The notes below the pieces were generated by a model. That model saw nothing but the letters and a program-made list of their open reading frames with translations, was not told the DNA's origin and did no database searches. Below, in pieces: positions 9,153 to 12,901 of a DNA stretch of 12,901 nt (within the stretch, counting starts at the first letter, position 1; the number at the start of each line of letters is the position of its first letter). The position numbers and the translations under genes are program-made. The stretch lies in NCBI GenBank assembly GCA_900088475.1, contig FLMG01004224.1, positions 29,956 through 42,856 on the forward strand, given 5' to 3'. The DNA comes from Hyphochytrium catenoides. Taxonomy: Eukaryota; Sar; Hyphochytriomycetes; Hyphochytriales; Hyphochytriaceae.

Positions 9153-10458
9153 TCACTTCATGCGGCCTTGGTGAGGTTCAGAGAGACAACTTTTGGTGGC
9201 TAGAACCGCTGCTATCAAACCTGCACTTTGCGCAGGCCGTGCGTCATTTATATCTAGATCTCTCGTCAGTTCGTCCACACGGACTCTGCTCTTGATAATG
9301 ACACAATCTCGAGGATGGTGGAAAGCATAATAAAGAAGCTTCAGCATCAGAACCGATAGAGTAATGCCTTGGTTGAGACAGAACTCACGAGTTGAGATAC
9401 TTAGTCGGGAAGGTAAGTCATCATCGGTGGCAGAGCTGGTCCATTTCTTATCTTCCTGCTCCGTGTGAAGGCCGTAATAGTCAAGTCTGTACAACTGTAT
9501 TCGATCTCCAGCGCGGAAGAAGACACAGCCCATTAGAATGAAGAACATAATGGAGTTGAAGAGTAGTGAGTACCGCAACCGCTTCCTATCAAGCAGCGGG
9601 AAACTGTCATAGAACAGATAGACGCAGCAGAATCCGGCCCAGATGCCTGATGCAACAATCAAGCCATCCGCCTGAGATCCAAAAAGAATGAAGAGAGAGG
9701 CTGCGCATAAGAACATCTCCAGCGTAAAGATGGATGTCTCATAGGTCCTTGCACAGCGAAGCGCAACGGCGAGGTTCATCACCGAAAGGAAGTAGAGGCA
9801 AAGCCAGAGCAAGGAAATAGAGAAGATAAGCCCAATGGCAGTCTTCATGCCTGTCTCTTTGACCAAAGAGGTAGGACCAAAAAACGTAACGAAGCAGGTC
9901 GCCCACGCCACGATGTTGGCGGTCCACTTGCCAAAGACTATAACGGCAGCCCATCGTTGCCACCACCGGTCAAAGTTTGGTCCACAGAGCTTGGCCATGA
10001 CTGTCATGGAGCTCTCTTCTGTCGTCAGCTCTGTACGGGTCAGGATTGGCAAGAGGACAATTTTCTTGTTACACCTCAACGATTTATCCTTGTCCCTGTA
10101 CTCGAGCGGTCCAGTGGTGGTCTGCCCTTGGACAAGGATCCTCCTTTTGCCATTCTTGGTCGTCACGTCCAATGCGTTCGAGACAGAGGAGCCAACAACT
10201 GTGAGGCCTCGCTAAAGCTCTCACTCTTCTCTTTGTTGGACGTTAGGAGAGGCCCCAAGAAGTCAAAGCGCTGCATTGCTTCGTCGTACTCTCTCCTCTA
10301 GTCAGAAAGGCATCAATGTCGGAATTGAGATCGGTGAGACACCTCCTAACAACATCATCGTCTGCCTGCAAATTAGACTTCAGGTAGAGCCGTAGAGGCT
10401 GGCAGAGGCTATCCAACAGGAGTACGCAGCTATTGCTGTTGCTGTTGCTGTCAATCAT
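9153..10458 (-). CDS. Multi-pass membrane protein of unknown family, probable two-exon gene
   Basis: The main exon is open from an upstream TAG at 10214-10212 to its stop at 9153, with no ATG until 10007. The stretch before that ATG looks coding, so an upstream exon is likely. A consistent model joins exon 10458-10290 (ATG 10458-10456) by GTACGA to an acceptor CACAG ending at 10199, with a CTAAC motif at about 10246-10242. It gives 404 residues, and both sides of the intron are phase 1. The main exon encodes about six hydrophobic segments; counted from Leu at 10172 they are about 75-99, 111-138, 147-165, 171-190, 202-219 and 267-284. A polar loop of about 45 residues rich in charge (220-265) separates the last two, and a basic cytosolic-type tail follows. 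No catalytic motif or family signature is recognised. Membrane protein: high confidence. Exact 5' end: low. A conservative start at 10007 would give 284 residues. Confidence 0.65.
10429..10452. repeat. Short hexanucleotide-type repeat (GCTGTT)n
   Basis: About three and a half units of gctgtt with one early variant (gctatt). On the minus strand it encodes alternating Ser and Asn directly after the proposed start Met of the membrane protein gene, or it lies in that gene's leader if the start is further downstream. Confidence 0.7.
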
Positions 10459-10779
10459 AATAATAAGACTTCGCCAAAGCACAACTAGGAGCTTCAATTT
10501 GTGCCTAAGAAATGCAGCTTTCTCGATCAGGTGAAGACCACCGTGCTCATGCCCAACGTCTACCAGTACTTGAAAAGGATTACAAATTCCTTCTTATCAC
10601 CCTGATGGTTGGAGGCCGGTTCTTCTACCCGCTATGACAACATAACTGGGTTGGAGAGACAACGAGAGATTGTTTCTGGGCCACGCTGAAGGCCAACAAC
10701 TGCGCTATAAGGATGGCAGTGGACTAAGAAATGGCGATATAGCTAATATTAGATGGATGGATTGTTCTCCTTACGAGGC

Positions 10780-10808
10780 CACGTGACATGCACTATAATA
10801 TAAAAAAA
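10780..10808. promoter_or_regulatory. CACGTG box next to an AT-rich TATA-like stretch
   Basis: A palindromic CACGTG (10780-10785) is followed within ten bases by TATAATATAAAAAAA (10794-10808). It lies about 330 bp upstream of the proposed start of the minus-strand membrane protein gene and could be part of its promoter. On the plus strand an ATG follows at once at 10808, opening a 59-codon frame to 10987. That is too close for a normal TATA-to-start distance. A direct repeat of aatgagccca (10807-10816 and 10823-10832) lies beside it. Assignment to either strand is a guess. Confidence 0.25.
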
Positions 10809-11281
10809 TGAGCCCAATAAATAATGAGCCCATCTGTCGCTACTATGAGCTACATGGACTGCCAGCTGCTGCCTCCTGTTTCTATTGTCTTCCGGATGAT
10901 GCAACAAGCATCCTCTGTCTTAATACAAGCATGCAGGCGGCCGCAGCTAATCCGGGTTGTTTACGCAGCCTGAGGAACGGATTGTAACCGCTTTGATGAC
11001 GCTGATCATCAGAAGCACCATCATCTCGATCATCAAATCGGGAACATAAAGGAAGAAAGCAAGTAGGAGAAAAGAAGGGAGTTGATGACAGCAAAGAGCG
11101 GAAGACGATGAAGAAAGAGAAAGAGCAGGAGAAGGTTCGTTCAGCTACATTCTTCTGCGTGGGTGCTTGTCTTCTTATTATAACAGCCTTCTTCGCACCC
11201 TTCTTGAATCCATCCTCCTCCTCCCATCGCCTTCTTCTTTTCACACTCCTCTCTTTCTGTCACTACTTTTAATTATTGATA

Positions 11282-11479
11282 ATGATGACTACCAGGAATG
11301 CTCTTTATGAAAGCAACAAGGAGGAGCCAGCACAAACAGTGTCATCCAGACCCGCGCCAGTGCAAAGTCATCCAGTAGACATAATACAAGGCTTTCGTCT
11401 GAACAACTTGGCAACGGCCAAACGAGAAGAAGGTCACAAAAGGTCACCACAGGAAGTCCTGAAGTCTTCATCGTCATGA
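11282..11479 (+). CDS. Possible small protein or first exon, function unknown
   Basis: A 65-codon frame beginning with two Met codons (11282) and ending in TGA at 11477-11479. It sits a few bases after a strong pyrimidine tract on the plus strand (about 11200-11270), similar to the tract upstream of the sterol oxidase gene. The product is hydrophilic, with many Ser, Gln, Lys and Glu, no membrane segment and no known motif. An ORF of this length is common by chance, so the pyrimidine tract is the only support. Confidence 0.2.
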   Translation: MMTTRNALYESNKEEPAQTVSSRPAPVQSHPVDIIQGFRLNNLATAKREEGHKRSPQEVLKSSSS

Positions 11480-11928
11480 GGAGACCCACTGAGAGAGCAT
11501 GAGAGGAGGAAAGAAAGGTGTATGCAGGCAGTAATAAAGCAATAACAACAAGGAATCAAGAAACTCTCTGTTATTAGAAGAGGAGCTGTTGGTGAAGAAC
11601 GGCATCTGGCTTTGTTTACCAATGGTGTTACACGGAAGAGCGCTAGCTTGAGGCATTTCCTCCTGCTTGTCTCATGTCCGTTACATGCCGGACCGCTGGG
11701 CCTCCTCTTCACCAACGGTTACGGCGCTTCTTGCACCAGCCTAGAAAGATGTTATTTACCTAATGTAACATCTCCGCTGGCGGGCTTATCTGATCTTGTT
11801 CCTGCGCTAATTATAAGATGCCCGTTTGTAGATAATCTTGAGCGTAGTAGGAGGATCAGGACATAGCGGTGGATGTCTTTGTTAACCGCCAGAAGATAGC
11901 TACCCACCACAAGGAGACTAGACGACTA

Positions 11929-11976
11929 GAAAAGTTAAGGCAAGGTCTTCATGAAAAGTTAAGGCAAGGTCTTCAT
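11929..11976. repeat. Perfect 24-bp tandem duplication
   Basis: Two identical copies of a 24-base unit starting gaaaagttaaggcaaggtct lie back to back at 11929-11952 and 11953-11976. Perfect identity in noncoding DNA suggests a recent duplication or replication slippage. Confidence 0.9.
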
Positions 11977-12372
11977 AAAATCACAGGCGGCACGAAAGAG
12001 AGCGACATTCATAGTCAGTGCGCCCCTTGTAAAGTGCGGTAACTTAACACTGAACAGCGATCGAGGAGGACATAATACTTCTAGGAAGCAACACCATCAT
12101 CATGGTACGCAAGCAGAGGAAGCTGGTCGCGGCGGTAGTAAAGTGCAACAGCCTGCTGTTAGGACTTGAAAGTATGCTTCAGTAATAATGCTGCACTGCA
12201 TAGGCAACCATCTTGATGATGCTGTCGTCACTTGCATATTGTAACCTTGGTTTGGTCTGACTGCATTATTCAGAAGGTATTGATCCTCAGCTCCCTCCGT
12301 TTCATACACTCCCTGGAGAATCTAAAGTATTATGGCCCCCAAATGAGACTACTTCATCTTGAAGAGGGGCTA

Positions 12373-12676
12373 CTACGTCGCCGCTGAAGTGTCATACGGG
12401 AAACTTCGCCGACCCACCAAGACTCCTCTGTCAAGCAAGTGTTGACAACCTTCAAAATTCACAAGCGACAGAGTACATCTATCTGGCAATGCAGCCTGGA
12501 GGACGAGGAGTCAGATGAGTGGCCAGTTAAGAAGTTGTTGGACGTGTAAATTTCCTCATTCTGCATGCCTTTGCTTTGAGGAAAGAGCGCTACTTACGGT
12601 CTGCTACTGTCCAGCAGATTATCAAAAGGTTGCCGCAAATAATCCATTTACTGACTCTACTATGGACCTTCGGCAT
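12373..12676 (-). CDS. Candidate spliced small gene with an N-terminal membrane segment
   Basis: On the minus strand an ATG at 12676-12674 opens 26 codons that include a hydrophobic run (KWIICGNLLIICWTVAD). They end in phase 1 at 12598, before a consensus donor GTAAGT. A TTAAC motif and pyrimidine-rich stretch lead to acceptor CCTCCAG (ending 12496) and, 13 bases on, GCCAG (ending 12483). The second acceptor joins in frame to 12482-12373, giving 62 residues and a TAG stop; the first gives a product of about 31. The frame stays open upstream of the ATG for about 15 codons, and a CTAAC-CCCAG splice-like motif precedes it, so this may be internal exons of a gene beginning beyond the window. A third exon at about 12314-12100 is also possible in phase. 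No homology recognised. Confidence 0.22.
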
Positions 12677-12715
12677 GGAAATGAAATAAATCCCGTCGTT
12701 GTCTTGAGCACTTGA
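12515..12715 (+). CDS. Short Cys-rich ORF resembling the N-terminal zinc motif of DTW-domain proteins
   Basis: A 66-codon frame from ATG 12515. Residues 8-20 read CWTCKFPHSACLC, a C-x2-C-x6-C-x-C pattern with Pro between the pairs, as in the N-terminal metal-binding motif of DTW-domain tRNA aminocarboxypropyltransferases (TapT/DTWD family). The rest of the frame does not resemble that family and the DTW signature itself is absent. The catalytic part would have to lie in later exons beyond the window, or this is chance. The minus strand of the same DNA has a competing candidate with a better splice donor. Confidence 0.15.
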   Translation: MSGQLRSCWTCKFPHSACLCFEERALLTVCYCPADYQKVAANNPFTDSTMDLRHGNEINPVVVLST

Positions 12716-12901
12716 TTATCTGTTGCTGGGATGTTAGAGAAAGTCCAGAAGCAGCACATGCAGTGTTTGTGAATACATTAGCCTGTCTGCATTCACTGTC
12801 ATAGTGAGGCAATTGTGACCTTCTTGCTTCCTTTCCCAGTACTTCAGAGTGTAGGGAAAGGAGACAGAAGAGAGCGCAGGGGAGAAGGAGGAAGAGTTGA
12901 A

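Larger units (their letters stand above)
10459..12901. other. Gene-poor right flank with only weak candidates
   Basis: No gene with recognised homology is seen in this 2.4-kb stretch. The frame upstream of 10458 on the minus strand stays open to a TAA at 10596-10594 and reads like protein, so the preceding gene may have more 5' coding sequence, but the opposite strand (10489-10596) reads equally well. An inverted repeat GATGTTA / TAACATC with an 11-base loop occurs at 11748-11772. The other contents are given as separate entries. Confidence 0.5.

Noticed and set aside
9835-10215. 126-codon plus-strand frame
   Set aside because: Antisense to the hydrophobic membrane-protein exon; no recognisable motif.
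10808-10987. 59-codon plus-strand ORF directly after a TATA-like stretch
   Set aside because: Length is common by chance, the TATA-like run abuts the ATG, and no motif is seen.
10882-11244. 120-codon minus-strand frame, basic at the start
   Set aside because: Low-complexity product of a purine/pyrimidine-biased stretch; no domain or splice support.
1-12901. CRISPR arrays, insertion sequences, prophage or bacterial operons
   Set aside because: No regularly spaced repeats, transposase-like frames or operon-like spacing; split genes show the DNA is eukaryotic.

Overview
This is nuclear DNA of a eukaryote, probably a microbial one such as an alga, protist or fungus-like organism. Genes are well spaced and at least one is split by spliceosomal introns (71-273 bp, GT donors, YAG acceptors, some CTAAC/TTAAC branch-like motifs). 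I see no bacterial operon, rRNA, tRNA, CRISPR array or recognisable transposon. I cannot place the organism more narrowly from the sequence alone.

Layout. (1) At 1-431 a minus-strand open frame runs off the left edge and has a good 5' splice site; it may be the first exon of a gene divergent from the next one, but this is weakly supported. (2) 640-1428 (+) is a clear intronless sterol-desaturase / fatty-acid-hydroxylase family enzyme, closest in pattern to C4-methylsterol oxidase. (3) 2136-6838 (-), convergent with it, is a nine-exon gene for a 1125-residue mid-SUN protein of the SLP1/SUCO family, with an N-terminal signal sequence, SUN domain, long disordered acidic Ser/Thr linker, coiled coil and C-terminal membrane segment. 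All eight introns join in phase. (4) 6839-9152 holds no gene I can support but contains an unusual nested inverted repeat near 7.6 kb. (5) 9153-10458 (-) is a multi-pass membrane protein of unknown family, probably two exons. (6) 10459-12901 has only weak candidates: a 65-aa ORF behind a pyrimidine tract, a perfect 24-bp tandem duplication, and at the right edge two overlapping opposite-strand candidates (a Cys-rich ORF resembling the start of a DTW domain, and a phase-consistent spliced small ORF).

How the genes relate. The two well-identified products both act in the endoplasmic reticulum: one in sterol or lipid oxidation, the other, by family, in protection or folding of ER proteins. They are convergent and not an operon, so I infer no joint pathway. 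No evident novel multi-gene system was found. The items most worth a second look are the orphan membrane protein, the nested inverted repeat and the spliced candidate at the right edge.
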